Counted from the stretch's first letter, positions 24,814 through 33,943 are shown. The stretch is DNA of 64,000 nt from Paenibacillus sp. H1-7 (GCF_022354825.1 NZ_CP031168.1:4651501-4715500); one strand, 5' to 3'. Notes: a model not told the origin generated them from the letters alone. Translations and numbers: made by a program.

Positions 24814-25068
24814 AAAGACTCCTTTCAGCAGCAGATGGTTAAAATACGGAGTAGTGTATGTAGGCCGGTGTTTGTCTGGAAACGGCAAGAGCCTAGCAAT
24901 AAAGGTCCAATGACAAAAGTCCCGAGAAAAGCCAAAGCCTACATCCTCCACGTCCAAATATTCATCCGTTTTGCTTCGGTAATATATTGCCGACGATTGG
25001 TGCAGGATTCGTCCAGATAGGATTGCAGATGCTCTGAACTTGATGTATCAATTAAAAGGAAAAATGAA
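24814..25068. other. Intergenic stretch without a gene
   Basis: No coding frame with a ribosome binding site. It should contain the ymaF promoter on the minus strand. A terminator for the beta-helix gene lies at its right edge. Confidence 0.4.
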
Positions 25069-25093
25069 AAGGGCGCCGCTGCAGGACGCCCTT
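25069..25093 (-). terminator. Terminator of the large beta-helix gene
   Basis: AAGGGCG / CGCCCTT stem, minus-strand continuation TTTTCATTTTTCC, ~105 bases after the stop at 25198. Confidence 0.7.
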
Positions 25094-25197
25094 AATCTAT
25101 ATATGTGTTTGCCGTCATGACCATTTCTATCCAATTTTTGACTGCGGGCAAATGAAAAGAGAATCGCCTCTGTCAAACCGGTTTGTCTATGCCCGAC

Positions 25198-27732
25198 TTA
25201 GTAAGCGTCGGCAATAACGATCTCATCCAGGTATAGACTGTCACTCGGACCTCCTGACGGGCTATATACCTCGAGATAAACACTTGCAGTCCCGTTCGGC
25301 GCGGCAATGTTAGCAACAGCCTGCTGCCAGTTAGTCGATAACCCACTTAGCGGTATAAGATCGGTTTGAATTAGTGTCTGGCTTCTATCAAACCATTTAA
25401 CCCTGAGCGTCACCTCGGATATCGATCCGGTACCTTGCTTGGCCCAATAACTCACCCGCTTATTGCCAGAACTTGCCGTAAACCCTGGCCAATTTGCGGC
25501 TACTATGCCCCAACCCCATGGATCCCTTACGTCTACTCGAAGGCTGCCGGTCCCACGATGCGCTTCGTATGTCGATGCAATAACAGAAGCGGAATACCAG
25601 GACTGCCACTGACCGGCCGAGGTTTCTCCACCAGCTGTGTCGGCATCAAGCGCATTAGGCGCATCACCTACTACCATGTCGTCCAGGTAAAAATAATCTC
25701 CCGGATCCCCCAATCCGATAAGTGAGACGAGCACGGTTGATGCTCCTTCAGGTGCATCAACCAATGCAGACGATTGCTGCCACGCGGTCGTCAGAGCAGG
25801 TGATTTCAGTTCGTTCGTTTGCAGTACCTTCTTGTTACTATCCAGCCATTTTACAATCATCCTGGGTTGTATGCTTGTCCCCGAACCAAGCTTTCCCCAG
25901 AAGCTAAGCTTCTTCAATCCTGCTGTCGTAGAAAACCCGGGCCAATTCGAAACCACTCCCCAGCCCCATGGGTCGGTAACATCGATACGAAGACTGTGCG
26001 TTCCGCTATTCACCTCGTATGTAGACTGCGAGATTGTTGCAGAATACCAGTTTTTCCATCCTCCGATAGAACCTTCTAGAGTAGCCGTATCCGCGTCCAG
26101 ATCATTTGCAGCAGGTGCTGCCGGCGGCGGCGTCCCGCCGCTTGTACCGCCAAAGTCAGGATCACCGTTGAATGTGCTATTCATATCTTGGCTGAATGGC
26201 GCAGATCTCCAAGTATTAAAAGACACGGCCTCTCCGTATCCTTTGGCAAAGCGCCAATTACCAAAGTATTGATTATCATGAAAGCGGTTATTGTTCCCGA
26301 ACATCACATCATTTTGAATACCAGCAACGGTATAGGGCGACCAAGGTATATTATCGGCTCCAGTTGCAATCAAAGCCTGTACACCGCAGTAAGTACCCGC
26401 GCAAGGCACAACATTCTCGTCAAAATGAAACTCGTTGTTGTTTACCTCAATATCGCTTGCATGCCAGCGGCAGTCAGTCCTGTATGGTTCGGCGGCAATA
26501 TCGGTATAGCAAGGATGCGTGTCACTAATCGGATTCGGGTAATCATAGTTGTGGGAGTCGGGAATAATCGTTGGGACCACGAATGGCGTACAGTATCCCT
26601 TACTTGTATTGCCGTTTGAATTACAGAATCGGTTTGCATTTTCGTAGATAGATACGCCGGAGAAATTATTGATGAACGAATTGTTGTAAATTCGGATCTT
26701 TGGCGCCCCGCTTACAGTCGAAGCAAGACGTGCGTCACCGCCCGATTCGGAAAGGTAAATGGCCGGACCGGGCGACCCTTGATTGTTATTTCCGCTTGCC
26801 CATGCATTGCGGCTGATCGTATTGCTTCGGATCGTAGCGTTGTAACTAATTTCGTACCAAATGCCTTCACCGTCGTTATGGTCAATCCAATTCCCTTCAA
26901 TCAGGAAATCGATGTTATTCGTATCTGCCCACAGGCCGGTTCCTTTGTTATCGTGTATGTAGTTGCTGGTTATCTTCGCGCCCTCCACATCCCAAAATTT
27001 ACCGCCACCTGTACAACCGCATCCGGGAATCTGAGCTTCCCAGTTATCCGTATTATTGCCGGTAATTTCGTTATGGTCGAGCACGATATTTTTAATCGCC
27101 GAATCTCCTTCAATTGGAGGTTTATACATACTAAAGCCATACTGACCGTTATCCTTCAGGCAATTGTAACGGATAACATTATCAGTGCCTAGAAATACGC
27201 CTGCGCCGTCATTATTGGAAATCGTGTTATATTGAACGGTCCAACCGGTACCGGCATCGTGGTTGACGACGCCTTCGTTATTGTTATCATTGCCTCGGCC
27301 AAAGTTTGTGATGGTGAGATGCTGGATGGTTACGTTCGGCACGTCGCCCGTGAATGCATACAAATTAGTATTCCGTCCATCGAGAATTGCACCTGGAGCT
27401 CCAATATAGGTCGTGTTGGCCTTCGCTTGAATCTGACCATATATATCATTTGCAAGCGTGTGTGTGCCTGGCTCAAACCAGAACGTAGCCCCTGGCCGAT
27501 TGAAATCGAAGCTGCTGTTATCCCCTGCCGGGACTATCACAGCCCCATCGGGAGCGACGCTTGGACCACTTAATAATCTCGTATCGCTACATACAGCCGC
27601 TGGCGGTGAAGTAGGCCAAGAAACATCAGCATAGGCATAATTGACGAAGGATGGCATAATGGTTCCAGCGAAAAAAAGCGTCAACAGCACGACAATGAAC
27701 ATAGTGCTATGACGATGACGAATGGCTTGCAT
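25198..27732 (-). CDS. Secreted beta-helix protein with two C-terminal carbohydrate-binding-like domains
   Basis: 844 residues. A Sec signal peptide (basic start MQAIRHRH, hydrophobic core, cleavage near AYADVSW at ~34-38). Residues ~60-520 form a right-handed parallel beta-helix with rungs such as TVQYNTISNNDGAGVFLGTD and FLIEGNWIDHNDGEGIW, typical of polysaccharide lyases or pectinase-like enzymes. Residues ~545-690 and ~695-844 are two copies of a jelly-roll-like domain, each with LDADTA, Y-E-x-x-x-G-x-x-S-L-R, a (T/R)DPWGWG segment and a final YLD(D/E). They are probably carbohydrate-binding modules. Monocistronic; AAAGGTAGAG precedes the ATG. Exact substrate unknown. Confidence 0.82.
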   Translation of the reverse strand: MQAIRHRHSTMFIVVLLTLFFAGTIMPSFVNYAYADVSWPTSPPAAVCSDTRLLSGPSVAPDGAVIVPAGDNSSFDFNRPGATFWFEPGTHTLANDIYGQIQAKANTTYIGAPGAILDGRNTNLYAFTGDVPNVTIQHLTITNFGRGNDNNNEGVVNHDAGTGWTVQYNTISNNDGAGVFLGTDNVIRYNCLKDNGQYGFSMYKPPIEGDSAIKNIVLDHNEITGNNTDNWEAQIPGCGCTGGGKFWDVEGAKITSNYIHDNKGTGLWADTNNIDFLIEGNWIDHNDGEGIWYEISYNATIRSNTISRNAWASGNNNQGSPGPAIYLSESGGDARLASTVSGAPKIRIYNNSFINNFSGVSIYENANRFCNSNGNTSKGYCTPFVVPTIIPDSHNYDYPNPISDTHPCYTDIAAEPYRTDCRWHASDIEVNNNEFHFDENVVPCAGTYCGVQALIATGADNIPWSPYTVAGIQNDVMFGNNNRFHDNQYFGNWRFAKGYGEAVSFNTWRSAPFSQDMNSTFNGDPDFGGTSGGTPPPAAPAANDLDADTATLEGSIGGWKNWYSATISQSTYEVNSGTHSLRIDVTDPWGWGVVSNWPGFSTTAGLKKLSFWGKLGSGTSIQPRMIVKWLDSNKKVLQTNELKSPALTTAWQQSSALVDAPEGASTVLVSLIGLGDPGDYFYLDDMVVGDAPNALDADTAGGETSAGQWQSWYSASVIASTYEAHRGTGSLRVDVRDPWGWGIVAANWPGFTASSGNKRVSYWAKQGTGSISEVTLRVKWFDRSQTLIQTDLIPLSGLSTNWQQAVANIAAPNGTASVYLEVYSPSGGPSDSLYLDEIVIADAY

Positions 27733-27846
27733 TGGGCACTCTACCTTTCTTGGTTATATTTTCCTACCATAGTGCCCTTCTTTGACACAATTCGTCAATG
27801 ATTATAAAGCCTCATTCGTTGGGTGGGTTTATTGGCCTATTAATAC

Positions 27847-28638
27847 TTATTTATCTAAAGAGGAGTAAACTGTTTCTAGGTAAGCAACTGAAACTTGTTC
27901 CGCCTCTCTTTTATTTTCGAAATTTCCTAAATGCTGACGAAGTTGTTGATAGAGTCGAATGGTCATTTGTAAAGCGTGGTAACAGCTCTCAGTACTGTGG
28001 TTTGGAATAGTATCCTTTAGTTCGTCAAGTCCTTCGCTCACATATTTTTCGAGTCTTCTTACTCCCGACGGAAGTTCACCGTTCTTGATAAGATACAATG
28101 GTCCAAGAACTGCGTTTCGCATATAGGTAACGTGATCGATTAACTCGAACAATTCTCCCCTCCCAAGTTTTGTCGCACCATAATGCACCCATACCCAAAA
28201 TCGATCCTCGATCCATTGGGGACTGGGGTATGGATAGATTGGTGAGGTCCTTTGAATTAAAGCACTGATTTCGTCTCCTCTCTCCCAAAGGATTATAGGA
28301 TTCTCAACCCTTTGTTCAAGTTCCTGAACGGTAACAAACTTTAAATCAACATGTAGTGGCGGTGGTCCATATAAGCAAATCACCACACGCGGTTCTCCCA
28401 CATGTTCGCCTGTAAAGCCAGATAACAAGTTGCCCAGCTTTTCTGCAATTCGTACACGTTGATTCATTATCTCTTCTTGGTATCCAGCATCGTATACTAC
28501 AATTAAATCCAAATCGCTGTACTCATCCATAGTACTTGTAATCATGGAACCACCTGCAAGAAGTCCAAGAATTCGATGGTCCTGAAGAAGCTTCTCTTTG
28601 GCGAGATTAATAAAATCTTCATGCATTTGTAAAGGCAT
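27847..28638 (-). CDS. Nucleotidyltransferase-fold protein
   Basis: 263 residues. N-terminal pol-beta-like nucleotidyltransferase motif: GLLAGGSMITSTMDEYSDLD (26-45), with G-G-S and the D-x-D pair, and a third acid in PLHVDLKFV. The C-terminal half is helical (QMTIRLYQQLRQHLGNFEN). Such proteins resemble aminoglycoside adenylyltransferases but mostly have no known substrate. GGGGTGG precedes the ATG. Single gene. Confidence 0.8.
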   Translation of the reverse strand: MPLQMHEDFINLAKEKLLQDHRILGLLAGGSMITSTMDEYSDLDLIVVYDAGYQEEIMNQRVRIAEKLGNLLSGFTGEHVGEPRVVICLYGPPPLHVDLKFVTVQELEQRVENPIILWERGDEISALIQRTSPIYPYPSPQWIEDRFWVWVHYGATKLGRGELFELIDHVTYMRNAVLGPLYLIKNGELPSGVRRLEKYVSEGLDELKDTIPNHSTESCYHALQMTIRLYQQLRQHLGNFENKREAEQVSVAYLETVYSSLDK

Positions 28639-28900
28639 TTATACCACCCCTAAAATAGTGACCCTAAAAAGGGCATTAGATCAGTATATCAAGTGACTCA
28701 TCACCAGTCAAACAGTATATTATGCCGAACATAAAATACCAAAATCCATTATTTGACATCATTCTATTTAGTTTCATCTCATATATAGTGAGTCTCGTAA
28801 TTGTGAGGTCTATATTCCTTCATAGCGCCTTCCCAATCTTGCACCGGAATCAATTTTGAAATTCATCCATTTATTATATTCTGAATGACCAAGTGCTGCG

Positions 28901-29314
28901 TTAATTTAAGCAGTATCGAAGTAATGGCAATGCTTCTTTAACTAAATGGTCCTTAATTTTTAATATTTGAGCGAAAGGTAAGCGAACTTCTTTTTCAGAT
29001 TGTCTTGCCTTAGCCACTAAAGTACACCCCATAAAAAGGGTGTCACCATCTAATGTAGCAACCATGTTCTCGATGTTTATGGAACTCCAGGTATTATGCA
29101 TTGTATTAAAGAGTCTTTTGAGTTCTTCATACCCACACCTATCTCCCGGATAAGGTAGCAATGCAGCTTCATGAACAACGAGATCGGGGTGAAAGGCATA
29201 TTTAGTGCCGCTGAAGTTATTTCCGTCTGAACGCATACATTCCATTTCGGCTGAAAACATTCGATTTAATATTTCCATTTCCTTTGTGCTGTAGTTGCTT
29301 AAAGTATTATTCAT
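28901..29314 (-). CDS. NTF2-like (SnoaL-type) protein
   Basis: 137 residues with the small cone-fold pattern: N-terminal helix ILNRMFSAEMECMRSDGN, FHPDLVVHEAALLPYPG, YEELKRLFNTMHNTWSSINI and a C-terminal sheet. The fold is common to SnoaL-like cyclases, isomerases and ligand-binding proteins; the function here is open. GGAGG precedes the ATG. AT-rich. No recognisable partner. Confidence 0.6.
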   Translation of the reverse strand: MNNTLSNYSTKEMEILNRMFSAEMECMRSDGNNFSGTKYAFHPDLVVHEAALLPYPGDRCGYEELKRLFNTMHNTWSSINIENMVATLDGDTLFMGCTLVAKARQSEKEVRLPFAQILKIKDHLVKEALPLLRYCLN

Positions 29315-29330
29315 TCATATAATCCTCCAA

Positions 29331-29477
29331 TCATTTTGACTCCGCTCCGTCTTCATTATAGAACATAGGAACTTTCGATTTGTTGCTGTTATATTCCCCA
29401 CGGAATTGATGCAGAAGATTATATAACAATTGTTTTTCAACCTGTTTGTTTGGCTTAGCATCCTTTATTCTAGGCAT
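29331..29477 (-). CDS. Small basic hypothetical protein
   Basis: A 48-residue frame from the ATG at 29477 (MPRIKDAKPNKQVEKQLLYN start). AAGTGAG lies upstream at reasonable spacing. Divergent from the CBS gene and just upstream of the NTF2-like gene on the same strand. I do not recognise it; it could be a conserved small protein of this genus. Confidence 0.4.
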   Translation of the reverse strand: MPRIKDAKPNKQVEKQLLYNLLHQFRGEYNSNKSKVPMFYNEDGAESK

Positions 29478-29544
29478 GCCCCACTCACTTCCACATGCGC
29501 TCCGTGACGAAATATGCTTTAATATACCAAAGGAGCGTGATTCA

Positions 29545-29949
29545 ATGGACATCAAATCGTTTCTATATCCTAAGAGCGAGGTCTCTTACCTCATGACATC
29601 CTCAAATATGAAAGAAGCCATGGATAAATTGGAGGCGAGCAACTATACGGCCATTCCGATATTGGACGACAATGGCTTATATTTCGGAACGCTATCTGAG
29701 GGAGATTTATTATGGAAACTGAAAGCCACACCCGGCCTCGGCTTCGATACGATGCACGAAATTCCTGTCGTCTCTATCAAAAAACGGATGAAAGTCGAAT
29801 GCGTCGAGATCAACGCCGATTTGGACGATATGCTGGCGTTGGCGGCCGATCAGAACTTCGTTCCAGTAGTAGACGCCGACCGCGTCTTCCTCGGAATCAT
29901 TCGCCGCAAAGATATCATCGAATACTATACCCGAAATATTACTGATTAG
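29545..29949 (+). CDS. CBS-domain protein
   Basis: 134 residues from the ATG at 29545 with AAAGGAG at 9 bases. Two CBS motifs in tandem: EVSYLMTSSNMKEAMDKLEA with AIPILDDNGLYFGTLSEGDL, then VECVEINADLDDMLALAADQ with FVPVVDADRVFLGIIRRKDI. It is a Bateman module without another domain and would bind adenine nucleotides. Resembles small CBS proteins of Bacillales of unknown role. Followed by a terminator. Confidence 0.88.
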   Translation: MDIKSFLYPKSEVSYLMTSSNMKEAMDKLEASNYTAIPILDDNGLYFGTLSEGDLLWKLKATPGLGFDTMHEIPVVSIKKRMKVECVEINADLDDMLALAADQNFVPVVDADRVFLGIIRRKDIIEYYTRNITD

Positions 29950-29966
29950 TTGATCTTGTGTATCAT

Positions 29967-29999
29967 GAAGGCTGCCGTTCGCTGACAGCCTTCTCTTTG
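29967..29999 (+). terminator. Terminator of the CBS gene
   Basis: GAAGGCTG / CAGCCTTC stem with an 11-base loop, followed by TCTTTG, 17 bases after the stop. Confidence 0.7.
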
Positions 30000-30048
30000 A
30001 TCTCAAAACGAGTGATCTCAACGGACTGCTGCAGTTCATGCGAGAAAG

Positions 30049-30573
30049 TTACCGCTTACTACGAGCATATCTTAAGGGGGCAGGTGATTTACCCGCTTTG
30101 GCCGATACGGAAAAATAACTCATCTCAACCGGTGAAACGGGCTTTGGTTTCGGTTCTCCCACTCTTTTCTCTGATAAGCTGTCTAAACCTTCATCCGAGC
30201 AGTCCCGTCGGTATTTCCCCTCCTCCAGCTTCATGTCGATAAAATCGACGACCTGTTGCAGCGAAGCGATTTGGCTCACCATATTTTTACGGTGGCTTCT
30301 TAAGAGTTCCACCAGTTCGGGATATTCCGCGGGATCGGTATCGGCGGAGACCCCCAAAAAGGGCCGCATTTCTTCTAGCGGCATCCCCGTTTTTTTAAGG
30401 CATGCTATCAGCCGGATCGTATTGATATCCTCCTGCCGGTAGATGCGGTGCCCGTTGTCCTTCCGCTCTGCACGAGGCAGCAGCGCGATCTTTTCGTAAT
30501 AACGGATCGTATCCTCAGTAATTCCGGTTTGTTCGGCGGTTTGCTTTATCGTAAAGGTTTGCTCTTCCTTCAT
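30049..30573 (-). CDS. MerR-family transcriptional regulator
   Basis: 174 residues from the ATG at 30573, with GGGAGG upstream; the upstream ATG at 30630 has none. N-terminal MerR winged HTH FTIKQTAEQTGITEDTIRYY and KDNGHRIYRQEDINTIRLIA, a coiled dimerisation helix to ~115, then a variable C-terminus (HRKNMVSQIASLQQVVDFID) with a basic, Pro-rich tail. It resembles regulators that act on oxidoreductase genes. Divergent from the SDR gene; both promoters have 19-base spacers around dyads, typical of MerR control. Confidence 0.9.
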   Translation of the reverse strand: MKEEQTFTIKQTAEQTGITEDTIRYYEKIALLPRAERKDNGHRIYRQEDINTIRLIACLKKTGMPLEEMRPFLGVSADTDPAEYPELVELLRSHRKNMVSQIASLQQVVDFIDMKLEEGKYRRDCSDEGLDSLSEKRVGEPKPKPVSPVEMSYFSVSAKAGKSPAPLRYARSKR

Positions 30574-30604
30574 CCTGTTCCCTCCCGGAGATTGTTTTTT
30601 GTGC

Positions 30605-30635
30605 ATTATACATCTTGGAGCTGGCTCCAAGTCAA
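30605..30635 (-). promoter_or_regulatory. MerR-type promoter of merR gene (19-bp spacer)
   Basis: Minus strand: -35 TTGACT, 19-base spacer, -10 TATAAT. The spacer and the end of the -35 box contain the perfect dyad CTTGGAGC-CA-GCTCCAAG. Long spacers of this kind are activated by MerR proteins twisting the DNA. Confidence 0.8.
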
Positions 30636-30671
30636 GTCTCCTATCCTTAGAAAAAACTTTGTTTTAGCGCC

Positions 30672-30702
30672 TTGACTTGGAGTCGACTTCAAGTTATAGA
30701 AT
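30672..30702 (+). promoter_or_regulatory. MerR-type promoter of the SDR gene (19-bp spacer)
   Basis: TTGACT, 19-base spacer, TAGAAT. The region carries the dyad ACTTGGAGTC-GACTTCAAGT (one mismatch), related to the dyad in the merR promoter. Confidence 0.75.
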
Positions 30703-30747
30703 GTGCGCTATCAGAGCAAATATCACGATATCAGGAGGGGATGCACA

Positions 30748-31605
30748 ATGAACAGGAACCCACATGAACATATCGCATTGATTACAGGTGCAAGCGCGGG
30801 GATTGGGTTGGAATTAACCCGGAAAATGCTATCGGAGGACTGGCAGGTGGTTGCTTTGAACCGTTCCGACTTTCCAGTGGACGATCTGAACATCCAAAAT
30901 GCGGTCAAGACTGGATCGCTTCGAATTTATAAAACAGATGATCTTGCTGATTATGCCAGCTTGAGGCGTACTCTGGAAGAGATCAAAAGCAAGGAGCAGC
31001 GGATCGATATTTTGTTCAATAACGCCGGAGGGTCCTTTCCCAAGCTGAGCTATTCGAAACAAGGACGCGAGAAGCATTATGAGCTGTTGACGGTCGTTCC
31101 GTATATTATTCTGATGGAGTTGAAGGAACTTCTAAAAATCGGTGCCTTAAAAACGGTGATCAATACCTCATCTTCAGCGCTAAAATTTACAAAAGAGTTT
31201 ACTATCGATATCCTGGAACGTCCCAAAACCTTCCGCAAGCTGCTTGGTCCTTACGCAACCTCAAAGCTAGCTCTTTCACTGTGGACTCAGGCCATCGCTT
31301 CTCAGCTTGCCAAGGACGACATTAAGATCCGCAGCGTTGACCCAGGCAGCAACAATACGCTAAGAAAAGGGAAACAATCCGGACTGCCCCTTTTGGTTAA
31401 AGTGTTAATGAAGCTATTTTTTTCACCACCTAGTCACGGCGCCAACAATCTGTATGAAGGGGCTCTCGGTGAACACCGGAATAAGACTGGGGTGTATTTG
31501 CTGAAAGGTCAGGTTGCGGAATTAAAATTTAATAACCAGGCGCGGAACGTTTTGGAAAGAATTCAAGCGATCTATGAACATGAATTTTTGAAACGTAATG
31601 TTTAA
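30748..31605 (+). CDS. Short-chain dehydrogenase/reductase
   Basis: 285 residues from the ATG at 30748 with AGGAGGGG upstream. NAD(P)-binding TGASAGIG near the start, NNAGGSFP, the Ser of INTSSSALKF and YATSKLAL with the catalytic Tyr-x-x-x-Lys. Fits classical SDRs, including the C-terminal GVYLLKGQ. Substrate unknown. Divergent MerR regulator with matching dyad promoters, so expression probably responds to an electrophile or drug. Confidence 0.92.
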   Translation: MNRNPHEHIALITGASAGIGLELTRKMLSEDWQVVALNRSDFPVDDLNIQNAVKTGSLRIYKTDDLADYASLRRTLEEIKSKEQRIDILFNNAGGSFPKLSYSKQGREKHYELLTVVPYIILMELKELLKIGALKTVINTSSSALKFTKEFTIDILERPKTFRKLLGPYATSKLALSLWTQAIASQLAKDDIKIRSVDPGSNNTLRKGKQSGLPLLVKVLMKLFFSPPSHGANNLYEGALGEHRNKTGVYLLKGQVAELKFNNQARNVLERIQAIYEHEFLKRNV

Positions 31606-31988
31606 AATTGACGGCTAAAGCAGCCGATCCTATTGACCGGCTGCGTCGTAACATTATTGAACGATCTTACCCGTTAGCGTGTTGCCTAATCGCTCCCAGA
31701 AGGTTAACTGCATGCTCTGCAACGAATAAGAAGGTGAAGATATGCAGCAATATGATCGGCGACAGGACCGTCTCAACGGCCAGGCCGAAGCTGTGATTGC
31801 TCATATGTTGCAGAGTTCTCTACATAAACAGCGCAGTCGCGGCCAGACCGCTCGGACTTCGCTGCGGCTTTCGCACTCCAGAAGCCCCTGTGTGAAACCC
31901 TTAACTGGTTTTAACAAACCAGATGCGATTGCTGGAATAACTAGGCATAGAATTGGAATAATAACCATGGTTAAGGAGGGCGAAAAAG
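31606..31988. other. Intergenic stretch with hairpin and motif copy g
   Basis: Contains a stem-loop (31620-31644, GCAGCCG/CGGCTGC) after the SDR gene, one motif copy (31668-31679), and short plus-strand frames without ribosome binding sites. AAGGAGG near the right end belongs to the isochorismatase gene. Nothing else recognised. Confidence 0.4.
31668..31679 (-). repeat. CTAACGGGTA motif, site g
   Basis: Minus strand CGCTAACGGGTA. Unlike sites a-f it follows a plus-strand gene (SDR, 62 bases after its stop), so its orientation relative to that gene is reversed. Confidence 0.45.
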
Positions 31989-32627
31989 TTGGAAAAATTA
32001 AAACAGAACCTGGAACAGAAAAACGCAGCGGTCATCGTTGTGGATATGCAAAACGATTATTGCCATCCAGATGGAGCGATTGCCAAAAGTGGGATCGATG
32101 TCAGCGCGGTCAATAAAATAATACCGAGATTGCGCAGCTTGTTGGATGCGGCAAAAGCGCACTCGGTTCCAATCATTTTCCTGCAGACGAATCATGAGAA
32201 GGTTACTGATTCCGAGGTTTGGCTTTCCCGCTTTCCAGACGGCGTTAACCCAATTTGCCACACGGGCAGCTGGGGAGCAGAATTTTACGAAGTTGCGCCG
32301 CAGCATGACGACATCATCGTGAAGAAGCATCGTTACAGCGGGTTCGTACATACTAGACTGGAGTCCGTATTGCAAACTCTTAAAATCGAAACCTTAATTA
32401 TAACGGGTGTCAGCACAAATCTTTGCGTGGAATCAACCGCCAGGCAGGGGTTTATGCTGGATTATCGGATTGTCCTCATGAGCGATGCTTGCGCGGCTTT
32501 TTCGCAAGAAGAACACGATATGAGCTTAAAAACCGTAGACACCTATTTCGGAATGGTAACAGATACGGAACAGGTTGTTTCCTTTTGGCAGCTGCAAGCG
32601 CCTCATTCTCCCCAACTTATTACCTAA
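31989..32627 (+). CDS. Isochorismatase-family cysteine hydrolase
   Basis: 212 residues; TTG start with AAGGAGG 9 bases upstream. Catalytic residues: Asp19 in AVIVVDMQNDYC, Lys113 in IIVKKHRYSGF and Cys146 in GVSTNLCVESTA. The D-Y-C-H-P pattern and R-Y-S-G-F segment resemble N-carbamoylsarcosine amidase, biuret and ureidoacrylate hydrolase relatives. Substrate not certain. Convergent with larA, with a terminator between. Confidence 0.9.
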   Translation: MEKLKQNLEQKNAAVIVVDMQNDYCHPDGAIAKSGIDVSAVNKIIPRLRSLLDAAKAHSVPIIFLQTNHEKVTDSEVWLSRFPDGVNPICHTGSWGAEFYEVAPQHDDIIVKKHRYSGFVHTRLESVLQTLKIETLIITGVSTNLCVESTARQGFMLDYRIVLMSDACAAFSQEEHDMSLKTVDTYFGMVTDTEQVVSFWQLQAPHSPQLIT

Positions 32628-32641
32628 ACGGTTGAAGGTTT

Positions 32642-32666
32642 ACCCGGTCTGCATCATAGGCCGGGT
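32642..32666. terminator. Terminator between convergent genes
   Basis: ACCCGG / CCGGGT stem with a 13-base loop, 15 bases after the isochorismatase stop and 12 before the larA stop. T runs are weak in both directions. Confidence 0.5.
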
Positions 32667-32677
32667 TTCAGTTCAAG

Positions 32678-33943
32678 TTATTCATCCTTTACATAAGGAA
32701 TGGTTAGTGGACCTAGAGGGAGCACCGCGACAGTCATTTGCTCGCCATACGTGTTCCTCAGCTCCCTTAGCTTCGAACTGATATCGTCCATCGGCTTCAG
32801 CATCATTTTCTCGATGTCTTGAGCCGGAAGGGAGGAATATACATAAACATTCGCCCACATTTGAATCACGGCTTGCTTTTGTACCTGCCATTGATCGAAT
32901 TTTAGGAAAGCGGGGTCGTGGATCAATTCCAGGATCTCCTGCGGACTGCTTCTCATTTGCAAAATCTCGGCATAGTTCCCATGGCTCGGAATCCCGTCCG
33001 AGCATTCCGAAGCGCATAGAATGCTTCCGCCCTGCTTCACGATTTTATGCGCCGCGCTCATGCCCTTTACTGCTTGATACAGATTTTGATCCAGCGGGTA
33101 TCCCGAATTGGACGTGATTACCACATCAAACCGCTCGTGAACGGGAACCATGGCATGCTCTTTCGCAAAGGTGCAGCCCTGCCTATGACTCTCAAACAGC
33201 TCCCCGGCAAATACTTGTGTTATTTCCTTTGCGCCGTTTAGGGTCACGTTCAGCATAAAATCGGGCTTGCACATCCGGTTGACTTCCCCGGCCATTTCCT
33301 GCAGTGGATTCCGCTGAAGGTTCCCCCAGGTGGAGAGCGGATCCCCGATCATTCTGGCATTATGGAAGGTAAGTATCGTTTCAATGCCTGCGATTCCTGG
33401 CATAATCCCCTTCGGCCCGCCCGAAAATCCGGCGAAGAAATGCGGTTCGATAAATCCGGTCACAATCCGGAAGTCGGCTTCCACATATTCCTTGTTTAAA
33501 TAAACGTCACACCCCAAGCAGCTTTTGCCGACCCAAGTCAACTCCCCCGGATTATGGCAGTGGTGATTGATGATCCGAATGCGGCTAACCACGTCCTCGC
33601 CCAGCATTTGTACAAATTCGTCCCGTGTTTGATCCCGGTGTGTTCCGGTGCCGTTAATGATGACGAATTGCCCGCATGGGACGTGCTCCAGCTCCTCAAG
33701 CAGCCACGGGATCAGTTTATGGTTGGGTGTAGGACGGGTAATATCGCTTATGACAATCGCCACTTTGTCTGTCGACTTGACCATGCTCTTGAGCGGGGGG
33801 AGGCCAATCGGCTGGCGCAACGCCCCCTTGACCGCCTCTTTCTCGTTTGCCAGACCGTCCGTATGCCGCGGCTCGATGATCGTCGAATGATCCGGTACCT
33901 CAATCCGCAAGGCTCCTTTTCCATACTGCAAGAAAGCTTCCAT
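32678..33943 (-). CDS. larA: LarA-family nickel-dependent lactate/2-hydroxyacid racemase
   Basis: 421 residues. The active-site residues known from Lactobacillus plantarum LarA (His108, His174, Lys184, His200) line up here with a constant offset of 6: His102 (GTGTHRDQ), His168 and Lys178 (EPHFFAGFSGGPKG) and His194 (TFHNARM). LarA racemises 2-hydroxyacids with a nickel-pincer cofactor made by LarB, LarC and LarE, none of which is in this window; LarA homologues also act on other 2-hydroxyacids. It is the last gene of the catabolic operon, 13 bases after the HIBADH-family gene, and would interconvert hydroxyacid isomers feeding the Ldh-family enzyme. Confidence 0.9.
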   Translation of the reverse strand: MEAFLQYGKGALRIEVPDHSTIIEPRHTDGLANEKEAVKGALRQPIGLPPLKSMVKSTDKVAIVISDITRPTPNHKLIPWLLEELEHVPCGQFVIINGTGTHRDQTRDEFVQMLGEDVVSRIRIINHHCHNPGELTWVGKSCLGCDVYLNKEYVEADFRIVTGFIEPHFFAGFSGGPKGIMPGIAGIETILTFHNARMIGDPLSTWGNLQRNPLQEMAGEVNRMCKPDFMLNVTLNGAKEITQVFAGELFESHRQGCTFAKEHAMVPVHERFDVVITSNSGYPLDQNLYQAVKGMSAAHKIVKQGGSILCASECSDGIPSHGNYAEILQMRSSPQEILELIHDPAFLKFDQWQVQKQAVIQMWANVYVYSSLPAQDIEKMMLKPMDDISSKLRELRNTYGEQMTVAVLPLGPLTIPYVKDE

